From Streptomyces sp. DH41 (GTDB lineage: Bacteria > Actinomycetota > Actinomycetes > Streptomycetales > Streptomycetaceae): a DNA stretch of 64,000 bases. This document shows, in pieces, positions 28,887 through 38,025 of the stretch. The notes below the pieces were generated by a model. That model made no database searches. It was not told where the DNA came from and was given only the letters and a program-made list of their open reading frames with translations. Each line of letters opens with the position of its first letter. Position 1 is the first letter of the stretch. The translations under genes were made by a program, and so were the position numbers. Location of the stretch: the NCBI RefSeq assembly GCF_029813785.1, contig NZ_JARVKY010000006.1, positions 124,001 through 188,000 of the forward strand, in the 5' to 3' direction.

Positions 28887-29716
28887 AGACCGAAGTCCTC
28901 GCGGCCGGCACAGCCCCGGCCCACCGGGACCGGCCAGAGCCCGTGAAACTGTGGTTCTGCCCCAACGACGAACTGGCTCCGGGCATCGCGGCCATCCTGG
29001 CCCGGCACTGGCTGGACGAACACGAGCAGGAGATCGCCGGCCGGTTCCTCTTCGAACGCGACCGGCGCCAGTACCTGGTGGCGCACTCCCTCGTGCGGCG
29101 CGTACTCGCCCTGGAGAGCGGGCTGCCGGAGGCCGAGGCCGTCATCTGGCGGTCCTCGCGCGGACGGCCGTTCCTGCAGAAGCCGCCGGACGGGCTGCCG
29201 CGCGGCGGCCGCGAGCTGGACTTCAACCTCTCGCACGCGGGCGGTCACAACCTGCTCGGTGTGGTGCGGCGCCACCGTATCGGCGTGGACGTGGAACGGC
29301 TCGACCGCGGCGACCAGGGCTTCGACACGATCCTGGAGACGTTCGCCGCACGGGAGCGGGACTGGGTGACGCGGGCCGCCCCCGGCCGCCCCCGCGACCG
29401 GCGGCTGCTGCGGCTGTGGACGCTGAAGGAGGCGTACTCCAAGGCGCGCGGGCTGGGTCTGGGCCTGCCCTTCGACGCGTTCTCCTTCACGCTGGCCGAG
29501 GACCGGGGCGTCCTCGGCTTCCAGCCGCCCGAGAACGACACCGAGCGGCGGTGGCGGTTCGTCGAACTGGAGCCGGTGCCCGACGTGCTGGTCGCGGTCG
29601 CCGTCCTCGCCGACTCCGACGCGCCGCCCGTCCTCCAGCTCCACCACGGCTTTCCCTGGGGCCGGTCCGCCCCGCGACTGGTGACCCTGCCCGAGCCGGT
29701 GCCGGCGACGGGATGA
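28883..29716 (+). CDS. Sfp-type 4'-phosphopantetheinyl transferase (first copy)
   Basis: A 277-residue Sfp/Gsp-type PPTase. The Mg/CoA motifs are FNLSHAGGHNLLG, IGVDVERLD and WTLKEAYSKARGLGL. It would activate the tandem ACP encoded upstream and perhaps the other ACPs of the window. ATG overlaps the KS-like stop (ATGA), so it is made with the KS-like protein. Confidence 0.93.
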   Translation: MKTEVLAAGTAPAHRDRPEPVKLWFCPNDELAPGIAAILARHWLDEHEQEIAGRFLFERDRRQYLVAHSLVRRVLALESGLPEAEAVIWRSSRGRPFLQKPPDGLPRGGRELDFNLSHAGGHNLLGVVRRHRIGVDVERLDRGDQGFDTILETFAARERDWVTRAAPGRPRDRRLLRLWTLKEAYSKARGLGLGLPFDAFSFTLAEDRGVLGFQPPENDTERRWRFVELEPVPDVLVAVAVLADSDAPPVLQLHHGFPWGRSAPRLVTLPEPVPATG

Positions 29717-29732
29717 ACGCGAGGGGACGGCT

Positions 29733-32024
29733 GTGGAGCTGATCGGGCGCGAGGACCGACTACGGCTGCTGGACGGTCTGCTGACGGACGCCCGGCAGCA
29801 ACGGGGGAGCGCCGCCGTGATCACCGGCAGCCCGGGCACCGGCAAGAGCGCGGTGCTGCGCGCCTTCGCCGACCGGGCCGCCGGCGCCGGCGCCACGGTG
29901 CTGAGCGCGTGCGCGACCGAGGCCGAGTCGGACCTGCCGCTCGGCGTGGTGGGCCAACTCCTCAGCGGCACCGCCGGGACGGGCCCCGCGCCCGGCGGAG
30001 CCGGCGACGGGTACGCGAGCCGGCCCGAGGCGCTGTACGAGGCGCTGCGCGCGCTCGGCGCCCGGCGGCCCCTGGTCGTGACCGTGGACGACGTCCACCA
30101 CACGGACGAGCCGTCCGCCCGCTGCCTGCTCTACCTGTGCGGGCGACTGGCCGCCACCGGCGTCCTGCTGGTGCTGGCCGGACGGCCTCGGACGGCGCCC
30201 TCGCTGCCACTGGCCGAGGTGCTGCGGCACCCGCGCTGCGTGCCCGTGCCCCTGCGCACCCTGTCCGAGGACGAGGTCGCCGAGTTCCTGCGCGCGGACC
30301 CGGCGGGCGCCGTCGACGCGGCGGCGGCCCGGCGGCCGGCCGCCGACTGGCACCGCTTCACGGGCGGCAACCCGCGGCTGCTGCACGGGCTGCTGGCGGA
30401 CCACCGGGACTGCGGACCGGTGCGTCCGGCCCGGCCCGTAGCCGGCACCGCCTTCCGGCGTGCCGTCGTCGGCTGCCTGCGCGGCGCGGAAACCCCCGTG
30501 ACACAGACCGCCAAGGCCCTGGCCGTGCTCGCGGACCAGGGGACCCTGACGCTGCTCGCCCGGTTCCTGGGCGTGCCCGAACGGGCCGTGGTCCCGCGGC
30601 TGGCCGCGCTCGAGGCGACCGGACTGCTCGACGCGGGCCGCCTGCGCCATCAGGGGGTGACCGCCGCCGTACTGGAGTCGCTGACCGCCGAGGAGAGCGC
30701 CCGGCTGCACGCCCGCGCGGCCCGCGTGCTCTACGACCGCGGCGCCGAACCGCCCGTCGTGGCCGGCCACCTCGTCGCCGCCGAAGCCGCCCGGACCGCC
30801 GACGGCGGCGCCGGCGACACCCCGGCATGGGCCGTGCCGGTGCTGGCGGAGGCGGCACGGCACGCGATGCCGGCCGGGCAGGCGCGCCGCGCCGCCGAGT
30901 TCCTGCGCACCGCCCACCGCCTGCACGACGGCGGGCGGCGCCCCGACGGCATGCTGACCGCGCTCGCCCGGGCCGAGTGGGAGAGCGATCCGGCGTCCGT
31001 CATCCGCCATCTGCCCGCCCTGGAGCGGGACCTCGCCGGACGCCGCCCGGACGACGGGCGGTGGGCCGAGGCGGCGGCCCTGCTGCTGTGGCACGGCCGG
31101 TACGAGACGGTGGCCCGGGGCGCGGCCGACGCCGGGGACGGGCCGCGGGCCCGGGAAGTGAGGACCGCGCTCGGCCACCTGTGCCCGGGTGCGGGCCTGC
31201 GGAGCGCGGCACCCGAACCCGACGCCGTGGAACGGGTGCTGGAGTCGGTCGTCCACGCCCTCGCGCCACCGCCCTCCGTACCCGCCCTGCTCGTCGCCCT
31301 GTTGTACGCCGGTGAGACGGAGCGGGCCGCGCGGTGGTGCGAACTGACCGCCGGTGCGCAGCCGGCCGGCACCACCGCGGCCCGGCAGGCCGTCGCGGCG
31401 GCCGCGGCCGCCGTGCTGCACGTCCGCACGGGCTCGTACGACACCGGCGCGGCGCACGCGGCACGGGCGCTGGCCCTGATGTCGCCCGCGGCCTGGGGAG
31501 TGGCCGTGGGCATGCCGCTGGCGGCGGCCGTGCGGGCGGCGACCGCACGGCAGGAGCACGAGGAGGCGGCCCGGCTGCTGCGCGTACCGGTGCCGGACAC
31601 CCTGTTCCGTACCCGGGCCGGGCTGCACTACCTGCTGGCCAGGGGCGGTCATCTGCTGGCCGCCGGACGGGCGCGGACCGCGCTCGCCGACTTCCACGCC
31701 TGCCGCGACCTGCTGGCCGACTGGGGTGAGCCGGCGCGGGACGGACCGGACTGGCGGACCCCCGCCGACGAGGCGCTGCGCCGCCTGGGCGACACCCCGG
31801 ACGGCGACCCGGCCGGCGTACTCACCCGGGCCGAGCGGCGCGTGGCGATGCTCGCCGCGGCCGGCTGCACCAACCGGGCCATCGCCGCCCGGCTGTACGT
31901 CACGCCCAGCACCGTCGAGCAGCACCTGACGCACGTCTACCGCAAGCTGCGCGTGACCTCGCGGGGCGACCTGGCGCGGTTGCCCGGTGTCCACCCCGCC
32001 GGGACGGCCGGCACCGCTCCCTGA
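29733..32024 (+). CDS. LAL-type LuxR family regulator
   Basis: A 763-residue large ATP-binding regulator. Walker A is ITGSPGTGKSAV (about 30-41), Walker B-like VVTVDDVHHTDEPSA, and the C-terminal LuxR HTH LTRAERRVAMLAAAGCTNRA ... TVEQHLTHVYRKLRV. Somewhat shorter than the usual roughly 900 residues, with the shortfall in the middle helical repeats. GTG start after GAGGGGA, 16 bp from the PPTase stop, so it is probably the last gene of the operon. Target genes are unknown. Confidence 0.9.
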   Translation: MELIGREDRLRLLDGLLTDARQQRGSAAVITGSPGTGKSAVLRAFADRAAGAGATVLSACATEAESDLPLGVVGQLLSGTAGTGPAPGGAGDGYASRPEALYEALRALGARRPLVVTVDDVHHTDEPSARCLLYLCGRLAATGVLLVLAGRPRTAPSLPLAEVLRHPRCVPVPLRTLSEDEVAEFLRADPAGAVDAAAARRPAADWHRFTGGNPRLLHGLLADHRDCGPVRPARPVAGTAFRRAVVGCLRGAETPVTQTAKALAVLADQGTLTLLARFLGVPERAVVPRLAALEATGLLDAGRLRHQGVTAAVLESLTAEESARLHARAARVLYDRGAEPPVVAGHLVAAEAARTADGGAGDTPAWAVPVLAEAARHAMPAGQARRAAEFLRTAHRLHDGGRRPDGMLTALARAEWESDPASVIRHLPALERDLAGRRPDDGRWAEAAALLLWHGRYETVARGAADAGDGPRAREVRTALGHLCPGAGLRSAAPEPDAVERVLESVVHALAPPPSVPALLVALLYAGETERAARWCELTAGAQPAGTTAARQAVAAAAAAVLHVRTGSYDTGAAHAARALALMSPAAWGVAVGMPLAAAVRAATARQEHEEAARLLRVPVPDTLFRTRAGLHYLLARGGHLLAAGRARTALADFHACRDLLADWGEPARDGPDWRTPADEALRRLGDTPDGDPAGVLTRAERRVAMLAAAGCTNRAIAARLYVTPSTVEQHLTHVYRKLRVTSRGDLARLPGVHPAGTAGTAP

Positions 32025-32030
32025 AACCGC

Positions 32031-33779
32031 TCAGCGGGCGGCGGTGCGCAGACCCCGTTGGTTCTTGCGGCCCAGCAAGCCGGCCGACACGAGATCGGCG
32101 AGGGCGTCGGAGGGCTCGTGCTCCGGCGTCTCGAAGTGGTCGAACAGCCGGTGCTGGATGGCGAGGGAGACGTCCAGGCCGATGGTGTCCAGCAGCGCGA
32201 ACGGGCCCATGGGGTAACCGAACCCGCGCTCCACGGCGGCGTCGGTGCGCTCGACGACGCGGTCGTCCGCGCCGGGACGGTCCAGCAGCGCCAGGGCCGC
32301 TCCCAGGTAGGGGAAGAGCAGGCTGTTGACGATGAAGCCGGTGCGGTCGGGGCACTCCACCACGGTCTTGCCCAGCCCGCGGCAGAAGGCGCGGGCGGTG
32401 GCGAGCGCGCCGGGGTCCGTGCCGGGCGCGTGCGCCAGCTCGACCAGCCGCATCACCGGCGCCGGGTTGAAGAAGTGCAGGCCGACGACGTCGGCGGGCC
32501 GGCCGGACGCCTCGGCGCAGGCGGCCACGGACAGGCTGGACGTCGTGGTCGTCAACACGGTGCCGGGAGCGCAGGCCTCGCCCAGCGCCGCGAACATCGC
32601 CCGCTTGACGTCCGGGTCCTCGGCGACCGCCTCGATCACCAGGTCGCAGTCGGCGAACGCGTCGGACCCGGTGGCGGTGACGAGCCGGTCCAGGGCCGCC
32701 TCCCTCGCGGCCGGGGCGACCTTGCCGCGGCGTACTGCCCGGGTGAGCGAGCCGGCGACGGACTCCAGCGCGGCGTCCGCCTTCGCCGCGCTCCGGGCCA
32801 CCAGGACGGTGGGGTGACCGGCGAGGGCGGTGACCTCGGCGATGCCCCGGGCCATGGCACCCGATCCGAGGACGCCGACCCGGCGTACCGGCCGGGCGCC
32901 GGTCTCGTCCGGCACGTCGCCCCGCTCGCGGACGAGGGCGCCGGTCTCGTCGTAGGTGTAGAAGCCGCCGCCGCTCTTGCGGCCCAGACGCCCGGCCGCG
33001 ACCATCCGGCTGAGCAGCGCCGCCGGTTCGAAGGCGGTGTCGCCCGTGCGTCGCCACAGGTCCGTCAGGGCCGCGTGCGCGGTGTCGAGTCCGATCCGGT
33101 CCAGCGTCTCCAGCGGTCCCGCCGGCAGGCCGCAGCCCAGACGCATCGCGGTGTCGACGTCCTCGTGGGAGGCGTAGCCCTCGGAGCACAGGACGACCGC
33201 GCGGTTCAGCAGTCCGAGGACCAGGGCGCCCGCGTCGGCGGCGGGTCCCGCGCCGACCTCGACCTCGGTCAGTCCCGCCGAGGCCACCAGCTCGCGCACC
33301 GCGGAGGTGGCCTGCGCCGAGGTCAGACACGTCGGCACCGGCTCGGCGGGGCCGCCCGGGGCGGGCGGGGTGAACAGGCGCAGCCCGGCGAGGTCGGCGG
33401 GGCGCCCGCAGGCGATGCCCAGCCGGGCCACGGACAGGGCCGCCGTGGTGGTCAGCAGCGGGGTGCCGGGCGGGCAGACCTCGGCGACGCGGCGCAGCAC
33501 CCCGGTCTTGACGGCCCGGTCCTCGGGGACGGCCTCGACGGCCAGGCGGACGCCGTCGAGCCGCGTCAGGTCGTCCGTGAGAACCGGATCGGGTGTCCCT
33601 TCGGGGGCGGGCGAGGCCTTCGCACGGGTGCCGACCCGGGCGAGCGCGTCGAGGTCGGTGTCCACACCGACGACGGGGTGGCCCGCCGCGCGCAGCAGGA
33701 GCAACAGCGCCTCACCCACGGAGCCGAGGCCGACGACGCCGATCGGTGCGGTGGGGGTGTGCGGGGTCTGCTGGGTCAT
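32031..33779 (-). CDS. Fused tandem 3-hydroxyacyl-CoA dehydrogenase
   Basis: A 582-residue protein made of two 3-hydroxybutyryl-CoA dehydrogenase units. The N-terminal unit has the NAD loop VGLGSVGEA, but the catalytic block is degenerate (LRLFTPP where HFFNP is expected). The C-terminal unit, from about residue 290, has VGVLGSGAMARGIAEV and an intact GLHFFNPAPVMRLVEL with the catalytic His. It would feed acetoacetyl/hydroxybutyryl-CoA chemistry ahead of the crotonyl-CoA reductase. Its ATG overlaps the upstream ccr stop. It converges on the LAL gene with only 6 bp between stops. Confidence 0.87.
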   Translation of the reverse strand: MTQQTPHTPTAPIGVVGLGSVGEALLLLLRAAGHPVVGVDTDLDALARVGTRAKASPAPEGTPDPVLTDDLTRLDGVRLAVEAVPEDRAVKTGVLRRVAEVCPPGTPLLTTTAALSVARLGIACGRPADLAGLRLFTPPAPGGPAEPVPTCLTSAQATSAVRELVASAGLTEVEVGAGPAADAGALVLGLLNRAVVLCSEGYASHEDVDTAMRLGCGLPAGPLETLDRIGLDTAHAALTDLWRRTGDTAFEPAALLSRMVAAGRLGRKSGGGFYTYDETGALVRERGDVPDETGARPVRRVGVLGSGAMARGIAEVTALAGHPTVLVARSAAKADAALESVAGSLTRAVRRGKVAPAAREAALDRLVTATGSDAFADCDLVIEAVAEDPDVKRAMFAALGEACAPGTVLTTTTSSLSVAACAEASGRPADVVGLHFFNPAPVMRLVELAHAPGTDPGALATARAFCRGLGKTVVECPDRTGFIVNSLLFPYLGAALALLDRPGADDRVVERTDAAVERGFGYPMGPFALLDTIGLDVSLAIQHRLFDHFETPEHEPSDALADLVSAGLLGRKNQRGLRTAAR

Positions 33780-35128
33780 GGGGTCGGAGCCTGCCCTTCG
33801 CGGAAGCGGTTGATGGCGCCGATGTGCCGGGCGCGCAGGTCGTGGTCGGTGACACCGAGGCCCTCCTCGGGCGCCAGGCACAGCACGCCGACCTTGCCCT
33901 GGTGGAGGTTGCGGTGGACGTCGTACGCCGCCTGGCCGGTCTCCTCCAGCGGGTACACCTTGGACAGCGTCGGGTGGATCCTGCCCTTGGCGACGAGCCG
34001 GTTGGCCTCCCACGCCTCGCGGTAGTTGGCGAAGTGGGAGCCCACGATCCGCTTCAGCGACATCCACAGGTAGCGGTTGTCGTACTCGTGCCGGAAGCCG
34101 GAGGTCGAGGCGCAGGTGACGATCGTGCCGCCCTTGCGGGTGACGTAGACGGAGGCGCCGAAGGTCTCGCGGCCCGGGTGCTCGAAGACGATGTCCACGT
34201 CCTCGCCGCCGGTCAGCTCGCGGATGCGCTTGCCGAACCGCTTCCACTCCTTCGGATCCTGGGTGTGCTCGTCCTTCCAGAACCGGTAGTCCTCGGCGCT
34301 GCGGTCGATGACCGCCTGGGCGCCCATCGCCCGGCAGATGTCCGCCTTCTGCTCGCTGGAGACGACGCAGACCGGGTTGGCGCCGCCGGCCAGCGCCAAC
34401 TGCGTGGCGTAGGAGCCGAGTCCGCCGCTCGCGCCCCAGATGAGCACGTTGTCGCCCTGCTTCATCTGGGCGCCGTTGCGGGACACCAGCTGGCGGTACG
34501 CGGTGGAGTTGACCAGCCCCGGCGCCGCGGCCTCCTCCCACGTCAGGTGGGCGGGCTTGGGCATCAGCTGGTTGGACTTGACCAGGGCGAGCTCCGCCAG
34601 TCCGCCGAAGTTCGTCTCGAAGCCCCAGATGCGCTGCTCGGGGTCGAGCATCGTGTCGTCGTGCCCGTCGGCCGACTCCAGCTCCACCGACAGGCAGTGC
34701 GCCACCACCCGGTCGCCCGGCCGCCACCGGTTCACTCCCGGTCCGGTGCGCAGCACCACCCCGGCCAGGTCCGAGCCGAGAACGTGGTACGGCAGGTCGT
34801 GGCGGGCGGTGTGCGGCGACAGCCGGGCGTAGCGCTCCAGGAAGCCGAACGTCGGCAGCGGCTCGAAGATCGACGACCAGACGGTGTTGTAGTTCACCGA
34901 CGACGCCATCACCGCGACCAGCGCCTCGCCGGGGCCCGGCAGCGGCACCGGCACCCGCTGGACGTGCAGCGACTTGCGGGGGTCCTTGTCCTTGGAGGTC
35001 ATGCCCTCGAACATCGCCACGTCCTCGCGGCGCACGACGGCGCCCCGGTACGACTCCGGCAGCCGCAGCCCGCCGAAGTCCTCCGACGAGGCGTCACCGC
35101 GGGCAACGGCATTGATGATCTCGTCCAC
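33776..35128 (-). CDS. ccr: Crotonyl-CoA carboxylase/reductase
   Basis: A 450-residue medium-chain reductase of normal CCR size. The NADPH loop is WGASGGLGSYATQLA. Residues reported to hold CO2 in characterised CCRs are recognisable: Asn in SSVNYNTVW, Phe-Glu in IWGFETNFGG and His in VGSHFANYRE, so reductive carboxylation to ethylmalonyl-CoA is expected. The GTG start at 35128 (protein begins VDEIINAVARG) fits the family N-terminus. It leads the two-gene ethylmalonyl/butyryl-CoA operon. Possible uses are an ethylmalonyl extender for the ansamycin or a C4 starter; neither can be decided here. Confidence 0.92.
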   Translation of the reverse strand: MDEIINAVARGDASSEDFGGLRLPESYRGAVVRREDVAMFEGMTSKDKDPRKSLHVQRVPVPLPGPGEALVAVMASSVNYNTVWSSIFEPLPTFGFLERYARLSPHTARHDLPYHVLGSDLAGVVLRTGPGVNRWRPGDRVVAHCLSVELESADGHDDTMLDPEQRIWGFETNFGGLAELALVKSNQLMPKPAHLTWEEAAAPGLVNSTAYRQLVSRNGAQMKQGDNVLIWGASGGLGSYATQLALAGGANPVCVVSSEQKADICRAMGAQAVIDRSAEDYRFWKDEHTQDPKEWKRFGKRIRELTGGEDVDIVFEHPGRETFGASVYVTRKGGTIVTCASTSGFRHEYDNRYLWMSLKRIVGSHFANYREAWEANRLVAKGRIHPTLSKVYPLEETGQAAYDVHRNLHQGKVGVLCLAPEEGLGVTDHDLRARHIGAINRFREGQAPTP

Positions 35129-35614
35129 GTGAGTTCCCGGTCCTCTCGCCACGGCTGCGCAACGGCACGTCGGACAGCAGCGTGGAACACCGGGGCGGTC
35201 CCCCGACACCCCAGTCCACCCCCGGTTTTCCGCCGGGCCCGGTTCAGGGGGGAGGTCAGGGGCGGCCTGGGGTCCCGCCGGCGCGCATGCTGGTCGTTCG
35301 GATCGAGGGAGCGAAGTGCCCCTCACTGAGGGCGAGTTGTCACTCGTAATCCGCCAGGACGCGCGTGCCGAGGGGCCTCTGATCTACCCCCTGCCGCGGT
35401 GCGTGCGCCGGGTAGGCCGGTGCGTCAGAGAGGGATGACGCGTACGTGGTCGCCGCAGAGCCCGGCCATGTCGTCGCTGTCGGAGGTCGGGACGGTGACC
35501 GGTTTCGGCTGGCGCAGGGCGACCTCGGCGAGTGCGAGCCATGTCGGTGCGGGAGTGGGTGACTTCCACGATGGTGTTCGCCCCGATCACCAGGTCGGCT
35601 CCCATGCCGTGGAG
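35129..35614. other. Intergenic region between ccr operon and SARP gene
   Basis: 486 bp without an intact gene. The right half holds a possible broken reading frame on the minus strand. The left part must contain the ccr promoter; no operator was recognised. Confidence 0.4.
35427..35605 (-). pseudogene. Possible frameshifted gene remnant
   Basis: A minus-strand frame starting MGADLVIGANTIVEVTHS runs on as Arg-rich low-quality sequence. In the next frame the same DNA reads LALAEVALRQPKPVTVPTSD and ends HVRVIPL before a stop. Together they look like one small protein interrupted by a one-base shift. No family was recognised. Confidence 0.25.
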
Positions 35615-36661
35615 TCAGGGGGCGACCTTCTGGGGTGACGGGCCGCCGGCGAGTCGCGCGACCATCGTGTCGTAGCGGCGTACGAGGGCCTCCTGGGAGC
35701 GGCTCAGTTCGTCGATGCGCCGTTGCAGGCGGGCGATCTCCCCGCCCAGCTCCAGCGCCTCCGACAGGGTCGTGGGCCCGCCCCCGGGGAGCAGGTGGGG
35801 CGGTGCGGACAGGTCGGGGGCGTGGTTGAGGACCGCCTCCATCCGGGCCCGCAGCGCCGGCCCCGGCTCGATGCCGAGCGCCTCCACCAGCCGCCGGCGG
35901 GCCCGCTCGTAGACCCCGAGGGCCTCGGCCTGGCGGCCACTGCGGTACAGGGCGACCATCAGCAGGTCGTAGAACCGCTCGCGCAGCGGGTGGTCGATGG
36001 TCAGCTTCTCCAGTTCCCCGGTGATCTGGCCGTGCTGGGCGCAGCACAGGCTCGCCTCGTACAGCGACTCCAGCGCCGTCAGCCGGTGTTCCTCCAGCCG
36101 GTCCGCCTCGCTCGTGCACAGGGGGCCGAGCCGGCTGTCCTGGAGGGCGGGACCGCGCCACAGGGACAGCGCGCGCCGCAGCAGCCGGACCGCGTACCCC
36201 GGGTCGGCCGACACCGCCGCCCGGCCCAGGGCGGACAGCCGTTGGAAGCGCTGGACGTCGGTGGTGGCGGGGCCCAGGCTCAGCAGGTAACCGGTCGGCA
36301 GGGTGCTGATCCACTCGTGACCGTCCTGGCCCTCACCCGTCTCGGGCAGCAGCCGGCGCAGCCGCGCCACATGGGCCTGCAGGGCGTTCGGGGCGTTCGT
36401 CGGCGGCCGGTCGCCCCAGAGCTCCTCGGTGAGCCGGTCGACGGACAGGAGGCGGTCGGCGTGCAGGACGAGCGCCGACAGGAGGGCCCGTTGCTTGGAA
36501 CCCGAGGGCACGATCTCCGCGCCCGTCGCGCCGTCGTGCAGCTCGACCGGTCCCAGCAGCCGGAACTCCCTCTCCCCGCCGGCCTCGGGCGCCGGTGGCC
36601 GGTGGCCGGTGGCCGTTCCACCCCGCGCGATCGGCGGGGCACCGTCCGGTGGGCGTTCCAT
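35615..36661 (-). CDS. SARP-family activator (second copy) with C-terminal coiled coil
   Basis: A 348-residue SARP. The winged-helix domain starts near residue 32 (FRLLGPVELHDGATG ... ELWGDRPP), the activation domain ends near EALGVYERARRRLVEALGIE, and a heptad-rich tail (GGEIARLQRRIDELSRSQEA) suggests a coiled coil, an extension not seen in the other two SARPs here. The ATG at 36661 has GGGAG at correct spacing. It diverges from the third SARP. Confidence 0.9.
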   Translation of the reverse strand: MERPPDGAPPIARGGTATGHRPPAPEAGGEREFRLLGPVELHDGATGAEIVPSGSKQRALLSALVLHADRLLSVDRLTEELWGDRPPTNAPNALQAHVARLRRLLPETGEGQDGHEWISTLPTGYLLSLGPATTDVQRFQRLSALGRAAVSADPGYAVRLLRRALSLWRGPALQDSRLGPLCTSEADRLEEHRLTALESLYEASLCCAQHGQITGELEKLTIDHPLRERFYDLLMVALYRSGRQAEALGVYERARRRLVEALGIEPGPALRARMEAVLNHAPDLSAPPHLLPGGGPTTLSEALELGGEIARLQRRIDELSRSQEALVRRYDTMVARLAGGPSPQKVAP

Positions 36662-37051
36662 GAGGGCTCCCTTGTCGGTCGGTCGGCGGGCCGGCGAAAC
36701 GGCCGGTCCGTGGACCGGTGCGCCGGCGGGCCGGTGGTGGCCGGGCCGGCCGGCCCGGGAACCGGAGGGACATGATCCGGTCTGGTGGCGGTCGGAGGGC
36801 ACAGTGATGGGCTCTTCGGACGGTAGCCGTCGCGCGACGGCTCCGGCGGGGTCCGCGAGCCCCGCTCCAGTGGTCGTACAAGCGTTCTTGAGCAGGGCCT
36901 CGACAGGGCGGAAGTCGGCCTGTGGAGAGTCACTCGAACGCCACTGGAGATACCGGGGGACACGGCCCGGGCGGGGCTAGCTTGCTCCACGGCCGACGGC
37001 TTTGAGCCACCGAGGGGCCTCGACCATTCCGACCGGTACGGGGAGGAAATC
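36662..37051. promoter_or_regulatory. Divergent promoter region between two SARP genes
   Basis: 390 bp between divergent SARP genes, including one SARP-type direct-repeat site. Elsewhere it is G/C-rich with GGCCGG runs. A second, weaker 11-bp periodicity (TTGAGCAGGGC / CTCGACAGGGC, near 36890) may serve the minus-strand gene. Confidence 0.5.
36923..36951. promoter_or_regulatory. Triple 11-bp-spaced SARP box
   Basis: Heptamers TGGAGAG, TCGAACG and TGGAGAT start exactly 11 bp apart, about 100 bp upstream of the third SARP gene. Such helical-turn direct repeats are typical SARP binding sites. Confidence 0.6.
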
Positions 37052-37873
37052 GTGGAGATACAGGTTCTGGGTCCGTTGCGCGCCGACGTCAACGGGGTCT
37101 CGATCGTTCCGACCGCGGGCAAGCCGAGGCAGATCCTCGCCCTGCTCGCCTTCTATCCGGGCCGGGTGATGCCCGTGCCCACGCTCATGGAGGAGATCTG
37201 GGGCACGAACATGCCGCAGAGCGCCATGACGACCATGCAGACGTACATACTCCAGCTGCGCCGCCGGCTCGGCACCGCGATGGGGCCCGACGCCCCCGGC
37301 CGGGCCAAGGAGGTGCTCGCCACCCGGCACGGCGGCTACCTGCTCCAGGTCCCGCCTCAGAGCGTCGACGTGCACCGCTACGAGCAACTGGTGACGGCCG
37401 GCCAGGCCGCCTTCGAGGAGGCCAGGGACGAAGAGGCCGCGGACCTGCTCCGCGACGCGCTGGCGCTCTGGCAGGGCCCTGCCCTGGTCGACGTCCGGGT
37501 GGGGCCGATCCTGGAGATCGAGGTCATGCGGCTGGAGGAGAGCCGCCTGGGCACCGTCGAGCGGCGCATAGACGTCGACCTCAGGCTCGGCCGGCACGCC
37601 GAACTCATCGCCGAGCTCACCGACCTGGTCGCCCGTCATCCGCAGCACGAGGGGCTGCACTCGCAGGCGATGGTCGCGCTGTACCGCTCCGGACGGCAGG
37701 CCACGGCGCTGGACGTCTACCGCCGGCTGCGCGGCCGGCTGATCGAGGAACTGGGCGTGGAGCCGTCGCCGCAGCTTCAGCGGCTGCACCAGGCGATGCT
37801 CACCGTCGACCCGGCCCTCGACGTGGTGTGCGGACCGCGCCGCACCTCCACCTTCAACCTGTACGCCGCCTGA
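37052..37873 (+). CDS. SARP-family activator (third copy)
   Basis: A 273-residue SARP with winged helix (AGKPRQILALLAFYPGRVMP, EEIWGTNMP) and activation domain (ALDVYRRLRGRLIEELGVEP). GTG start at 37052 behind GGGAGGAA. It lies just upstream of the thioesterase and minimal PKS genes, the usual place for a type II PKS pathway-specific activator such as ActII-ORF4. Confidence 0.93.
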   Translation: MEIQVLGPLRADVNGVSIVPTAGKPRQILALLAFYPGRVMPVPTLMEEIWGTNMPQSAMTTMQTYILQLRRRLGTAMGPDAPGRAKEVLATRHGGYLLQVPPQSVDVHRYEQLVTAGQAAFEEARDEEAADLLRDALALWQGPALVDVRVGPILEIEVMRLEESRLGTVERRIDVDLRLGRHAELIAELTDLVARHPQHEGLHSQAMVALYRSGRQATALDVYRRLRGRLIEELGVEPSPQLQRLHQAMLTVDPALDVVCGPRRTSTFNLYAA

Positions 37874-37890
37874 GGCCGACCGCGCCCCCC

Positions 37891-37953
37891 GGCCTGAAAG
37901 GCCCGACTGGCCCGACTGGCCCGACTGGCCTGACAGGCCCGGCAGGCCCGGGT
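37891..37953. repeat. 9-bp tandem repeat (GGCCCGACT type)
   Basis: Seven consecutive 9-bp units, three of them identical GGCCCGACT, between the SARP and thioesterase genes. Read in the thioesterase frame it would encode a collagen-like GPT/GPA series, but the well-placed ATG and Shine-Dalgarno of the thioesterase lie downstream, so it is probably untranslated. Confidence 0.85.
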
Positions 37954-38025
37954 GCCCGCGGCCGCTGGGCGGGCGTGGCCGCCGAGGTCCCCGGACCAGT
38001 GCACCCCGCGAAGGAGGGACGGTTC

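Noticed and set aside
36880..36915. Additional SARP-like repeat (TTGAGCAGGGC / CTCGACAGGGC)
   Set aside because: Only two units agree and the third is out of phase, so it was not listed as a separate site.
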